The position numbers and the translations under genes are program-made. A stretch of DNA of 64,000 nt. Origin: Camillea tinctor (lineage: Eukaryota; Ascomycota; Sordariomycetes; Xylariales; Xylariaceae). Of the stretch, positions 36,135 through 48,881 are shown piece after piece (positions within the stretch are counted from its first letter, which is position 1; every line of letters starts with the position of its first letter). The stretch is from assembly GCA_022578605.1 (NCBI GenBank), contig MU394113.1:124001-188000 (forward strand), read 5' to 3'. The notes beneath the pieces were generated by a model that did not search any database, was not told the DNA's origin, and saw nothing but the letters and a program-made list of their open reading frames with translations.

Positions 36135-37718
36135 GTGTAAGCAGTTAGATTGGATGGAGAAGGGCGAAGTTGTATATACTCACATATACATAAAGATATA
36201 TATCTAAAAGTCTTGCTATACTTGAAATAATAATACAAACGAATAAATGACCTTCTTGACTAGCTCCCTTGTTATGTGCTTCCTTCACTCGATCTATTTG
36301 ATAATGTCCATGCTTGACGTGACTGCTTCTGCCCATTTTCTCTCTTTCCCCCTTCTCAAACTTTCTATAAATGTAATGCAGTCCGATTAACGTTCAGCCA
36401 AGCCCCTATGCCCTTGCCCAGTGCCGTGCGTGCTAGTTAAGCTTCCCGAATAGCTTCGGCTGGTTAGTCCGAGTATAGGTTTTGCCTCCGTCCCTACCAA
36501 CACTAACCCCTAATTTGCTCTGGCGTTATCATTTATCTACTATGGCGAGGGACCGGGGGTGGTGGTGTTAGGTTACGTATTTTCAGAATCTCGCACCTCA
36601 CTCATGGTTTAGGTTATGCGAGGATTGCAGCGGTCACTTATAACCCTGCCAAAATCGAGTCTAACCACCCCTTTCCAGGAAATCTAGCCGCAACCAACTC
36701 TCAGCTAAGAGTACCGAATTGAATCGCGCGTCAAATCATTTCTTTCAAGCAGGATGTCGGTATTGACTATTTCGAGAGTTCGTGTACCCACGTGGTGTTA
36801 GGGTGGTAGAGAGTGTGCTGCATTTTAAATAAACTGAACCAACGAATGAATGAGTGGAATGATGCTACCCCTTACTTTCATGTCACCACTTACATCATAG
36901 ATACTACAGAACCCAACGTAAAATAACAGTGCTATGGAAACCCTTACCGTACTCTCGTCTGTGTGGATGTTTACAAGCAGGTCTACAACCCCGATGTAAA
37001 CCAACCTAACCTAGATATTTAAATACCAACAATCTTACACCAAGTAGGGGGGATAAGCGTGGTATCACCAGTATAATCCATCTCATTACCACAATAAGCA
37101 TAGGCAGTGTTTAACCCAAGATCTTCAACACCACGTATAACCCCCATCTTTTTTTTTCTTTTATCTTGTTTTCCCCAGAATCATAGGCCTGGCTCTCTAC
37201 ACACATACATAACATACCGTACACATCCCTACCTAATTCGGTACGGACCGGAGTGAAGTACCAACCTATTTCTACGGTAGATATCATAAACCTACTACAT
37301 GACCTAATAACAAAAACAACGCACGTAGCTGTACCTAATGATGCGCAGAGTCTAAGCTTCTAAGTCCGGAACTAAGGGTTGGGTATGATTCTGATGACGA
37401 CGCCTGCGTTCTTACTTGCTGCTTATGCGGGAAAAGCCCCCACTTTTCACTTTCCGCGTTCTCCGCTGTCAAGCTGAACCACGAGTATATAAAGAAAACA
37501 CAGCGCCGCCTAATCCATTTTTCTTCCGAACCTCCAAAAAAAACGAGCCCACCCCCTTCTTTGACATATATTCATCGTGTATGCCTGATCCTCTCTATTC
37601 GAAGTGGCCAATTGCTTTATTTTAAGCTCTAATTTATATTTGAATTCATGAGTTGTGTTCATGCAAATTTTGGGAATTATCTCCCAGCATGTACCTAGCC
37701 CACCAGCTAAGTGTCTAT
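36135..37718. other. Gene-free interval between convergent genes
   Basis: About 1.6 kb between the permease (+) and the mannosidase (-), both ending here. AT-rich, with short homopolymers and no supported gene. It presumably contains both terminators and little else. Confidence 0.5.
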
Positions 37719-40704
37719 TCAAGTTGGTCGCTTGAAAGGATGAGCCTCGGTGTTTAATACCCATTCGTCTAAACTAATAAGAGTTGGATCCGAGTACCTG
37801 GGCACGCCATTAATCAGCATTATTCCTCAACCAGGATGCGAGTATTCAACCCATTGAGGGCGAGGAAGCAAGATGGGGGCACGCCGAAGGGAATTTCACT
37901 TACAGGAGATAGAAGTATTTTAACGTCTCGGCTGTCCAGAAGCTCTCCATCTCGTCAACCTTTCTCGAATCCCGAATAAGGACGTTGTCGATTGCACTGT
38001 TTCCAATCTCGGTTCTAGTCTGGCTGATAATAGCACTGAACATCTTCCAGCCCTTGTCCTGCCAATATTTATCGCCAGTGATGCGGTACATGTACCAAAC
38101 CGACTCGATCGCCTCAGGCCTACAAATATAACATGTTAACCATGCCGGTCAGGCCACCAGATAGAGGGCTGTTAAAAAAAGGAAAACCCGAAATTTACAG
38201 CAAGTGTAACTTAACAAATAGCAGACTTACCGTAAAATATACCGCTTGAAGTTTACATCCACGTAACCCGTCGGTATCTTCTCGTTCTCGATCTTTTTGG
38301 CAACATATTCTTCATGCGAAATTGGACGAGCAGGATCGTTAAATCCATCGTCATCCTCGTCCTCTTGAAGTGGAATTTGGCCTGCACCGAGACGAGGAGA
38401 CCTGCTGTCCTCGGCACTGTTCTTAGACGAGCCGATCTTCGAGGGCGGAGCCCTCCGTCTGATACCATTGTTACCGGCAAAGGATTTCTCTATGTTATCT
38501 TGGGGGCCCGGATCTGCCTCTGCCTCTGCCTCTGCCTTCGCCTCTGCTGCTTTCCTTTCGGCTTCTTCTTTCGCCTTCCGCTTCTTTTCTGCTCTGGCTT
38601 TATAGTATTCCTCGAGCCGGGTGGCACGTGTGGACCATAACGGGTCCAACCTTTGGTCATACATGGTTTGGTTCCAGCGGCAGTCGTCCATATCATCGCA
38701 AGGCACAAGATGAGCACCTTCGGGCATGATACCGCTTGGCGTTGATTCGTATGCCCATATGCATCCGTCTGTGAGCTTTTTCCCAATTTCCACGTCTTCC
38801 GGAATATCAAACATCTTCCCGCCGATGCCAAACATGCCACCGATGAAGCAAGTCAGGTGGGTTACTTCGTATTCAGTTGTCGCGTCGATCTCGGGCTCTC
38901 CCTTGGTGATCATTTTGGAGGTGAAACGGATATCGCGATCCTCATCAGGAAGCATTGGTCGGTATAACAGCCATTTCTTGACAGCTTCGGTGGTCTTAAT
39001 ATGCAGTGTTTTGTATTTAGGTTCGAGACCGCCAAGCAGCAGAAATTGCTTCGGGAAATATTCGTAGGTGCTGTCTTGGGAACCGCCCATACTGTACTGC
39101 TCTGACCAACCAGAGGGTGCTAGCCCCTGCGGAACACAATCCGGGAGTAGTGGCTTGTCCAATGCACTTCTGGTTTCCTTCTCCGAATTCTCTGAAGATC
39201 GCCGATCCGCATGTGATGGAGTCCACTTGGGTACGACTGCTGGGTCAGGACCTACGTGAATCTCCTCACCATTCTCAATGAACTTTGCTGGTATTGTCGT
39301 GTCCTCGTCAGGGGTTCCAGCAATGCCGCGCTTCTCGAAAGCATGCAGTTCCCCCTCGGTTGTTTCACTGGCTGCGGACTCAAGTGCTGGCTCCTCACTC
39401 CTAGTGTAGATATTCTTACTATCCTTAGTACCGAGTTCGTTCATCTGGGCGTCCAGTTCAGATTGGGCAGTACGGTTACAGCCACTGGCATCAACGTGTT
39501 CAGGGAAGATACCCGACAGCGAGGTCCCTCTTTCCTGCCATTCATAGAAGGCATCAGTGATGCGTGCCACGGCATCATAGTACTTGTTTTGTTTCGTGAT
39601 CTGGGCGAGCCGCGTGAATTCCATGGCAAGTGATCCCAGCTCGGCTACACTGACACTGGCTCCCGCCCTCTTAGGTTGGGAGGCAAATTGAGGCTTCCAA
39701 TTATAGTACAGAATCGGCATATGATTCGGGGTATCGAAAACACCCATCAGGATCTCTGCCAGCTCTACGGCTTTCTGCAGGAGGATGTCATAGATGGCAC
39801 CGCTCACATCGTAAGCGGCTATTAACCCACCCAGGTATCGAATGGTGGTTTCGAAAACGGGGATCTCGGTACGCGTGGCTGAGGTAGTGAAGTCGATCTT
39901 CTCAACTTCGACGAGGGCTTCTTCGAATTCGTCCCTCATGTCCATGATCCACAGGGTGTCGAGCGAGTCAACCAAAGTGGCAGCCCACCCGCAGAACGGG
40001 TCCCGGAATCGTTTGGAGACGGGACTTAGCTCGTCGTGGCCCTTGGCATACTTCATGTAGCCAGCCCAAGACCGCTCCATCTCCAACTTGACCTTTTCTT
40101 GGCGATCCTCTCGCTTAAGCCGGGCTTCCTTGGTCTCTTTCCCAAAAGGATATTGCAAGGCGGGGATCTTCTTGGGCTTTCCGGCGGGAAGGGGAATTAT
40201 CTCATCGTCCGGGATGGGGAAATTCTGGGTTGGTCTTGTCCAATGGGCGGTGGTAGTGGTATGAGCACCAGGATTGGGCTGCTTGCCGTCCCATACATTC
40301 TTGCCTGGTTTATCCACCAGTTGAGCGGGAGTCTCCTTCTTGGCGCCATCCTTATCGTATTCGAACACCTGCTTCTCCTTGCCCTGGGTATCGCTATTGG
40401 AGACGGGAGGACGGTTCACGTTCACGTGGTCGGTGTTATCAGAGCCATACGTGGGATTCTTAAGATCGGGAATGCTGACTTTATTCTGGTCGTTTCCTGT
40501 CTTGCCATTAACTTGCTGGGGTAATTCATTGGTTCCATGGGAAGAGGTTATACCACTACTCCCGCGGTCACGGTCGTGCTCGGGGTTGGACAGTATGGAC
40601 GCAGAGGGATGCCATTGCTCGCTGCCTTTAGAGAACTGGTAGAGAAGTAACACGACAGCGGCAGTGAAGAGGACGTAATAGCGATATCTTCGCATATGCA
40701 ACAT
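37719..40704 (-). CDS. Glycoside hydrolase family 47 class I alpha-1,2-mannosidase
   Basis: Three exons: 40704-38231, 38119-37904 and 37797-37719, giving 922 residues. A type II topology is evident: a short basic N-terminus (MRRYRYY), one membrane anchor at about 9-24, a Ser/Thr/Pro-rich stem to about 195, then the GH47 barrel. Family landmarks are [21 protein letters not shown] (about 236-254), the [11 protein letters not shown] block with a conserved Glu (about 285), [12 protein letters not shown] across the first junction, and the terminal NTEAHPF, whose Thr913 coordinates the Ca2+. The enzyme trims alpha-1,2-mannose from N-glycans in the ER or Golgi. Two insertions lengthen it beyond the usual size of about 500: an acidic one near 430-550, and an Ala-Glu repeat with charged linker near 745-835. 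I chose the ATG at 40704 over 40734, since it places the basic residues directly before the anchor. Confidence 0.92.
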
Positions 40705-43700
40705 GATGACAGACGGGAGGCCTAACGACAACACCCGAGAGCTTTACTTAGCTCGAGTGCGTCAGAAGACAAGACTAGAGAGGTGGAGCTGACAGACAAC
40801 TCAAGAGCGAATGGGGAACAGGAAGAAACGAGAGTTGTATATAAAAAAATCAACCAAGACACCGTTCTACCATGTTTACTGGTGGTGGAGCCAGAAGCAG
40901 GTCGAATAGAGGAATTCAACCAAATATGCAGATTGTATGTACAAGACAAGGCGTGGACAGGATTCGCCAAGAAGGGGAAGGGGGAGAGAGGATGACAATG
41001 ACAAGGAACGTAACGTGTTCAACACGATGACGGGTTTCGATGTTGGTTATTTTCTTGAAATATCCAGGAAGGAGAATAACTGGTATGGGGTTTTTTTTTG
41101 AGGAGGAGGGGAGGAAACAGGGCAAAGTTGAGGCAAGACAGAAGGAGAGAGAGATTGGTTAGTAACAATCAATGAACAAAGTACTGGATGGAGTACTGGG
41201 ACATGTAGCAAACAAAAACTTTGTTATTGATAGGAGGTTCAAGGCAAGGGATGACGATGGATGGATAGATGAGGATGATGATTGGGGAGAGAGGAGGGAA
41301 GAGGGGGGGTGAGAAGGAGGTGTGGCTCAATAACAGTTTTAGTAAGTTGTAGAAGAAGGAAAGGGAATACGGAACATACAGCTGCGACGATTAAAAAAAA
41401 AAAGAATGTCCAAGTGTTAAAAAATAAAAATAAAAGAGGAACCCTAGTGTAGACAGCTTTTCTTGGCATACTTATTTTCATCACCATCCACGATATTTGA
41501 CTCGCAGGAGTTGACAAGGCGCATTCTTGGCAACCAACAAAAATAACAACGGTTTGTTGGTAGCAGTTGGGAATGGGGGAGGGGTCTTTGGTTGTAACAT
41601 TGTTGCTTTAGTACTTGATATTATATCTAATGATGCCGGATTGTTAATTTATTTCTTGATCAATGTTGACTTTCGATAGATGTTGTTGATGTCGATATTG
41701 GTGTTAGTACGGAGAATGGATGTGTAAGTGTTTAAGTGTTTTAGGAGGGTTTTTTTTTTAAAGATGGATTGAGAAGGATACATACATACCTAGATTTACA
41801 GGGATACATACAATGTGGGGTGCGTATAAAAGGATACGCTAGTGCCCCAGCCTAACTGAGGATAGTAAAAATCTACGGAACATAGTGTATCAGGACTGTA
41901 CCCCCGAATGGAACAATGTGGGGTCCAGAAAAAGGGTAGCCTACCTATGTACTATAGAGTAATCTGTACTATACTATATACAGAATACATAAAGTAAGGT
42001 TACCAAGTTCGCACTTAGCATAATAGTAAATAATAATTTGATATAATATGGATAGTACAAGGTTGAAGGTACTTGATTCCTTTCCTTTCCTTTCCTTTTC
42101 TTTTATTATTTTACTTGTAGAAACCATGTCGTTAGTTCCCTATGAATTTTGAATCTAAAACTGGAAAGAAAGCTTTATGGAGTAAAAGGTGTTTTGCATG
42201 AGAAGTGCTCAGGAAGTGGCTAGGCTAGGAAGTTCCTGATAGGTGTAAGGTAGCTTTTTAGCGCCTTGCCTAACCCCACTATCCCTACGGAGTAATGCAG
42301 GCTGTAAACTGTAAAAGGGTACACCTGGTCTCCCGTGCCGCTCTCAGCTACTGTCAGCCCCCCCCCCTCATGCCCCTTTTTCTAACTGCCAGCCTACTTA
42401 TCTACTACCTACCTAGGTATAGACAGACAAACGGATACGTCTTAATTTGGTAGATTCACATATCCCTTACTTTACATACTACAACTACCTACACTATTCT
42501 CTCGTATTCAGCCCACTTTATCCAATTGGCTTGGGTTTTTTACGGGCAGCCTACTTACAATGAGTGTACATCAAGTTGTACCTCGGCAGGCTGGTGTTAA
42601 AAAAAAAGAAAATACCCCACCCCACCGTACTTTATCTATTATGTATTACTACCATACATACAATCTTCCGTCTTGATCGGTCTTGATCGATCCTGATTCT
42701 TCACCTTTTAAAAATCAAGGAAGCAGATATCCATGAAAAGGGAAAAGAAAGAAAAAAAAAAAAAGCTAACCCCTCACTCATATTCATTTGTCATCTTCTA
42801 TTAGTCTAATTTACTAAGCACTAATCTACAGTTAGTAGGTCTAAGTCCAGGTCTAGCTAATCACACACGTTACAAGATATTTTGAAGTTCTATTCAAGTT
42901 CCTTGTAATAGAACCCTTCTCTCTCACCTATTAAATCCCACCCCTCTTATCGGTTGCAATGTATTTGGCAAGTCCATGGCTTTTTCGGACAGACATTCCG
43001 CAGCCAACATGCCCAAGCCAACTTACCCTACATGCATACCACTAACACCCAAAGATAAGATCGAAAAAGCCTCTCAAACGCCACCATGAACTCCTGCTCG
43101 GCACTTTATCTGAGGGGAAAACATTCCAGCAGCGAATCACTTTTTTTTTTTTCAAGATCGGCATCGTTGGGACATACTAATAGAGTTCATGTCGCTCTGC
43201 TTTGCTGCCCAGCTCCATCTCCAGCTGGGTACAGTATGGGCTGGCCACCACGTGGATAGGATAGGCACAGGATAATGTAGATGTAGATAACCTAACCTAC
43301 AGCTAACCATACTGGCTGACTATTACTGACATGCCAGATGCCAGATACCCGATGCCCACTCCACGTGGTTCGAACTTCAGGGTCTTCCTGATAAGGGTCC
43401 TGTCAGATCAAACAAAAACAGCCCAAGGGAAAAAAAAAATAGTAAAACGGAGTGAGACATGTCTTAAGACAACAACTGTCCTCCTTAAAGGGTTCGTTTA
43501 TGCTGATCTTTCTTTTTTTTCCCTTATGTGGGGTGCATAGCATGGCATGAAGCCCAAAGATATCGGATCTAACCGACGCGCGTCGGCTCACTCACTAATA
43601 ACGCTTCTCCCTCTTCCTCCTCTTTTTCCTCCCTCCTCTTTTGATTTGGTTCCTTACCCCGGGGTTATAAGACTTCTTATCGAGCTGGACTGGAGCTGAG

Positions 43701-44035
43701 ATGGGACGAATTCAAGATTAGGCTGGTAAGATCACCGAGGAGAATCTGATGATAGGAACAAAATGAGATATCTTGGTCAGGTAGGGTGGTGCGTACCTAG
43801 GTAGGTATATGTATATGGGTTATAAGTGTATGTGTGAGCGGAACTTGGTGAACAATCACAAAAGGCTTCGGGCAACAATATCCCCTCTCTTCCTTCAAGA
43901 TGAAGAGAATTACCCCAATTACATACAAGTATATAAATTGCCTTACCCTACCCTACCTCACCCTACCTTACCTGACTTACATGCCTCCCCTCCTATGGCT
44001 GTCGTGCCATGAACGACGCACTTTGGCTCATCGTA
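40705..44035. other. Gene-free interval
   Basis: About 3.3 kb upstream of the mannosidase. It contains a CCTTT tandem run (42079-42099), homopolymer A, T and C tracts, and two TACCTAGGTA palindromes (42410-42419 and 43794-43803). Short frames were checked and none is convincing. TATA-like and C/T-rich promoter stretches are likely but not resolvable by eye. Confidence 0.5.
42079..42099. repeat. CCTTT pentanucleotide microsatellite
   Basis: About four consecutive CCTTT units in otherwise unremarkable intergenic sequence; a simple slippage repeat. Confidence 0.8.
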
Positions 44036-44543
44036 TCACCGACAAATTATGTCCCCTCGATCCACGATAATCAGTCCTTCTTGATAAATAGTCTGGTTAA
44101 CACAATGATCCAGTTCCGTGTGTTTGAATATCTTATCCCGATTCTCTAGATTTCTGACGATGATCACAACCGTACCGCCAGTTTGGATGCTACTAATGGC
44201 ATAACAACGGAATGTCACCCGCTGCAGTATCCCTTTCTAGCTTAACCAGCATTCCCCCATTCCTTAGCCCCTCTCCAATCTCATCAAGATCTACTATCAC
44301 TTGACTGGGTAAGGGGCACATGACGCTGCCCTTGAAGATGGAAAATGGGTTTAGTCTGGTGAGGCTCACTGCCGGTTTGGACTTGGGACGTGGACCCTCC
44401 GTGGGCCCCCGTCGCCGCGAAGACGACATAGCGGATGAATCGGTCAATAATCGGCAAGTAAACACATGGATGTAGCATAGTGGACAACTGCCCAACATCC
44501 GTTGTTTATGTAGCCCTATTGGCAGCACCTCTTGCCCCGCCAC
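44036..44543 (-). pseudogene. Hypothetical protein with an apparent frameshift
   Basis: Two minus-strand frames abut and overlap: 44543-44193 and 44218-44036. The first, from an internal Met at 44429, reads protein-like sequence (PFSIFKGSVMCPLPSQVIVD, then EGLRNGGMLVKLER). The second continues with ILQRVTFRCYAISSIQTGG and VVIIVRNLENRDKIF. A shift of one base near 44234 would make them a single protein of about 130 residues. No GT-AG intron of acceptable size bridges them. Either this is a broken gene, a sequencing error, or chance. No family is recognised. Confidence 0.25.
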
Positions 44544-45276
44544 GTGGCGCCATATCTATGCAAATGACGGGTCTGGACCGCTCAAACTCCTGCGTGGTGC
44601 AGGGCCTGTGATATCGCTCCATATCGCTTTCGGCATGGACGACAAGCCCGCGGCCACGTCATACAGCAGCGTCTCCTCTGAGTATTACAAGAAGACCCCT
44701 GGTGCTATTCATCCGGTGAATCCCAGACTCTCCCATACTCTCTCCTTCATGTTCTCTGTGTTTCCCTTCCTGCGTCATTGTATCACGTCTGCTCAACTTG
44801 CACGAGGGCCTAGAAGACCCCTACATGTTGGGGATATAGTCACGACGGAGCATTGGGCAACATTGACACGAGGTCTTTCTCTCCATCCGGCCTCCGGTCT
44901 TTCAGGAGAGAGGATAATGCAAGTTGATCCAAGCAACACATTGCATATGATGGCGACGTCACAAATCACCTGCTACAGCTTCATACACAACACTAGCGAT
45001 ACCACGCATTCGATTTCGCCTGCATGAAATTGAACGAACCCAACCCCGGTTGAGCAACGAGGCTTTTGCTTTTTCTTCAAAGACGACACTAGAAAGTCTA
45101 TTGCTACAACAAGGGGAAACACAACCACCTCTTATAAGAGGACTTGACTGCACACTTGAAGCGTCTGAGACTCAGGCAGAGCATAGCATAGCACAAGAAC
45201 ATCAGCATCCTACTTCATACCTACCTACCTTAGCCGCTTCGAACTGTCTTGTGCCTACAAACCAGCATCCGCAGAA
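44544..45276. other. Upstream region of the small Ser-rich protein gene
   Basis: About 730 bp. A 139-codon plus-strand frame (44608-45027) crosses it, but its composition and lack of motifs do not persuade me that it is coding. The final part, rich in CA and CT, looks like a 5' leader for the gene at 45277. Confidence 0.4.
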
Positions 45277-45627
45277 ATGGACACCGCAGCTTCCCAGACT
45301 CAGCCCAAGGGCATCCTCAAGAGGCGCAGCTCTCTGGACCTACGCCTACGCGGCCGGAGTTCTTCCTCCTGGTCCACATCCTCTTCTTCTTCATCTTATT
45401 CTTCGTCGGCATCCTCAGGGGCATCTATCAAGAAAACCACCGCCTTCGACGACATAGCCAGGGACATCATGACGGGCGACGAAGTCCCGCAAAGCCACAT
45501 GTCCGGATCCGAATATCGCGCCTGGCACAAAGGATATCGCCAGGAGACGGGCCGTGCCCTGCTGCTTGCCCGTATAGACAGCATGTACGATGACCTCTTG
45601 AAGAGAGTCGAAGAAAAACGCCGGTGA
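45277..45627 (+). CDS. Small Ser-rich hypothetical protein with a GILK (PP1-docking-like) motif
   Basis: A single exon of 116 residues. Order: QPKGILKRRSS near residues 9-19, an Arg/Ser segment, a Ser run (about 28-50), then a probable amphipathic C-terminal part (SEYRAWHKGYRQETGR, then ALLLARIDSMYDDLLKRVEE). GILK fits the [GS]IL[RK] motif used by protein phosphatase 1 inhibitor-2 proteins to dock on PP1, where KGILK is also found. The rest does not show the other inhibitor-2 motifs that I can recognise. Codon use and the defined C-terminal helix make it a likely real gene; function unknown. Confidence 0.6.
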   Translation: MDTAASQTQPKGILKRRSSLDLRLRGRSSSSWSTSSSSSSYSSSASSGASIKKTTAFDDIARDIMTGDEVPQSHMSGSEYRAWHKGYRQETGRALLLARIDSMYDDLLKRVEEKRR

Positions 45628-48219
45628 CCCGGGCTAAATATTGATTTGCACAGCTTCCGAGACGATCCTGTCGAGCAATAGCGCTCCAGCCGAATGTTCT
45701 ATATATTACTTTTCTCATGTCGCTTTCCTTTTCTCTAGCCCTTGAGGTCTGATCTGACAACTTGGGTACCATTTTTGGTCGGGGCGCATAGGAATAATTT
45801 GGTGGAGAGGGGGGACAAGGGAAAAAACCAGGGCGAGAAACAAGAAGAAAAAAAGGGCATTATTTCGATAGACTGTACATGGCGTACATTCGCTTTACGC
45901 GGACCTTTTCAGACAGCTTTAGGTGGTCTCACAGCACACATATTGGGTTCAAACCCTCATTTTTGCTTCATTTTTACTTCTACTTCGAGTAATTAGCAGG
46001 AAAGCTCCCTTTGCCTTTTTCTCTACATATTTTATTGCCCCGGAATCCTTCATGTTTCTCCCCACTATACCATTTCTCTTCTTCCCCGTCTTACATATTC
46101 TATCTTCTTTCCAAGGAGCTCTTCCAAAAAAAAGGTTCATATGTACTGTTAGTTTCGAAATAATTAATAATCCAATCAATCAACTTGAAGTTCAACTCCC
46201 GGTTGCTCAATCTGCTACTGTAAGAAGGAGAGGAGACCTAGCCCCCCGCAGATATCTCCTCCTCGTGTGCCTGTTCCATCTCACCCGTGAAAGTGTTACT
46301 CAAACAGCCATACGATGCAAGTGTGCCAGCTGCGCATGTGCAAGCATCCCCGCGATCTAGAGGCTTTTCGAACATGTGGCATGTGATCATCTCCAGCTTG
46401 GGTGAAAATAGGCGTAGAAACCGGACATCCCCTCCCTCTCATTTTTTTTCCTGCCAAGCTCCTCTCAGCTTCTGGGCAATCCAACAGGTACGTAAGGCAG
46501 ACAGACAGATTGTCATTCAGGCAGGCAGAGAGGTCGTTGAATTGGGGTTGGCGACACGCAGCATTAGACCGGCATGGTCGGATAGGAACTCCTCGGCTCT
46601 TCGAAAGCTCTCCCGTCTTTTCATTGATTAACTGCCCTCCCCTCCTTTTCCATTTTTAGAGATCTGACCGATTATTGGTTCGGTCCCCTTTCCCTCCCCC
46701 CTTTCCCCGAGCTGCAAAGAGCTCTGCTAAGCTTCCATTGAGGACTCCCCTCGACCCTCACCACCACTACTTCCATGTCGAGCTGTCAAAAACTCCCATA
46801 ATCACCCGAGACATTCTGCCCTATCAGCTCCCCACCGAACTATCCCGATAGGGCGCAGCTTTATTGGGTCTCCCCCCTGACTAACTGCCGTGTTTCGCTT
46901 CTATACATCTTTCGATTCCCGCGGGCGAACAACAGAGCGGGCTGACTGTATAACACACCTGTATACCCACCTACCACCCAACATTCTCTTTTTTCTATGG
47001 GAAGAGCCCGAGCCCATCGGGATCGCAATCCCCAGCTCGTCTCATCCCATCCGATTTCATCTCTCGTCCGATCTAACGTAACATATATCCTACCAACCTA
47101 CCAACCTACCTATACTACGTTCGTACCTATTACCTACTCAAGGCAGTACATCCGCGCCCGTCCGTCCATCCAGCATATGTTGTTCTACCCTCCTACAGCT
47201 ACCTCGCTTGCTCGTCCATGCATAGTCTGTCTGTCCCACTTCCACTTCCACTCCATCCCATCGTCTAATTCCATCTCCCCTCTCCACTCCACACCATTCA
47301 AGGCTCCTCCCCCCCTCGGCTCCGAACCGAGAGAGCGCTGCCCTGCAACGTCTCACCTCTGCAGCGGGGACCCGGAACCCCACTTCCTACGGAATGCCCC
47401 GCCTATGTGCCGCCGTCGAGGGTACGCCGGGGAGGCAGCCCGAGCAGACGCGGGGTTATGAGGCATGTCGAAAGCTTTGGATCTTTTCTTTCCCTCTCTC
47501 TCTCTCTCTCTCTTTCTCTATCTTTCTTTCTTTTTTAGGTACTGGGTATTACTCCTCTGTTAATATGTCTTAGGACAAGGAAAAAACGAGACAAGAAAAA
47601 AGGTACCGTTTTAGAGACAAATGCTCAAGTGCATACATACAATGGGAGAGATAAAAGTCATAAAGAGGTCTCCTTTTACACCTCAACCTACATAACTGAC
47701 ACTTTAAAATCTCCAACCTATTTCATAATTCTATAATGCTGGTACTGGGAACGGGGGAGCCCCTCTCCCCCCTTCTTTCTCTCCCTCAGAGGACGTAGCT
47801 ATAATTTAGGACGATGTAGTTTATGAAGACTAATACATTTCTTGGTTTTATTTTTCAATTATCGGCCTTTGTATACAACTGAACAGTATGGAGGTGGGGT
47901 GCCGTAGGCCGAAATGCCTGAGGGCAGCGGTTCTGAAACTGTTTTCATAAAGTAACGCATGATAGATGTGTATAAGCTCTTATACGGTTCTACAAAACTC
48001 GCTCATCAGGCATTCGAAATCAAGCAATACTGACACAGAGACAAGGACAAACCGTCTTTGATATTGGCCGCGGCATATACCGATCTAACCTAGCAACTAG
48101 TTGGGCTTTTCGCCGGGAATGGAAGGCTACAATTGAATTGCTAACTGAATCAAAGAAGAATCGGAGGAATGCTATCAGGGTTTACTAGGGACAAGCTCTT
48201 CTCCCCATTATATCACCTT
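45628..48219. other. Gene-free interval
   Basis: About 2.6 kb. It includes a CT dinucleotide run (about 47494-47513), C/T-rich stretches near 46650-47300 and a GC-rich patch near 47320-47460 that gives overlapping frames without motifs. Several frames of 60-150 codons overlap one another on both strands. None is supported. Confidence 0.45.
47494..47513. repeat. CT dinucleotide microsatellite
   Basis: About ten CT units within a longer pyrimidine tract. Confidence 0.85.
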
Positions 48220-48881
48220 AAGATAGTGTATCATCATCGAGGAAACTTCGATGCCGCAGAAGAAACACTTACACGAGCTACTAAGGGCCGCTCATGAGCA
48301 TTTGGCCCGAAAGACAAATGATCAGCCCGGTATGTTATGCTACTATTGCTCCTCAAGGCCACGATATCGCTTACTACAAGACAGGAGTGTAGCTCTATAC
48401 TTTGCATTAGGAAAAATGGGATTAGCTCATGCAGACCCAAGACGTGGCGATCTTATGAGGGCATTAGCGGATTTCAAGGATGCGGTGGATATCGCGACAG
48501 CTTGTATGTGTCGAAGTAACCAGACGACGCTTCTATGTTAATATAAAGTAGTGAACGCTTCAGTGTTTCTTCAAGACTATGCAACTGTACGGTATTTCAT
48601 CTAGGCAATTATCCGGCCGAGTTCAGCGTGGACTAACACAGAATGATAGTGGCTTGCTCGATGAGGTACTAATACACTTGATAGACAGCCTCTTGTGCGA
48701 GCGTGACACAGCAAGAACGATATTCCTCTATACCCACAGTTTGAAAGTGAAGGGCTGCGACGAGGAATCATTAGTATGGTTAAACAAGGCTCTCAGAATC
48801 CGTAACCAAAAACGGGCAGGGAGTCTTACGACATTAGAAGCTTTAGATAATGCGGATATGTCACGGACTAACTATATATGA
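48220..48881 (+). pseudogene. Decayed TPR-like gene fragment
   Basis: Three pieces in shifted frames look like consecutive parts of a fungal tetratricopeptide-repeat protein. The first is HHRGNFDAAEETLTRATKGRS (48232-48294), followed at once by TGA and soon by a second TGA. The second is ALYFALGKMGLAHADPRRGD and LADFKDAVDIATA, in another frame (48386-48511). The third is VWLNKALRIRNQKRAG, then LTTLEALDNADMS (48777-48866), resembling the end of such proteins. Stops and frame changes mean it is not functional as read. The first TGA could arise from CGA by C-to-T change, as RIP or ordinary decay would give. No complete parent is present. Confidence 0.5.

Noticed and set aside
44608..45027. A 139-codon plus-strand frame upstream of the Ser-rich gene
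   Set aside because: No motif, no splice logic and a composition typical of random sequence; kept only as a remark in the intergenic entry.
45940..45956. Possible tRNA T-arm (GGGTTCAAACCC)
   Set aside because: The flanking stem does not pair beyond a few bases, and no acceptor stem, D-arm or anticodon arm can be folded around it.
46997..47461. A 154-codon frame over a GC-rich patch near 47.3 kb
   Set aside because: Overlapping frames exist on both strands, the upstream half is C/T-rich leader-like sequence, and no domain is visible.
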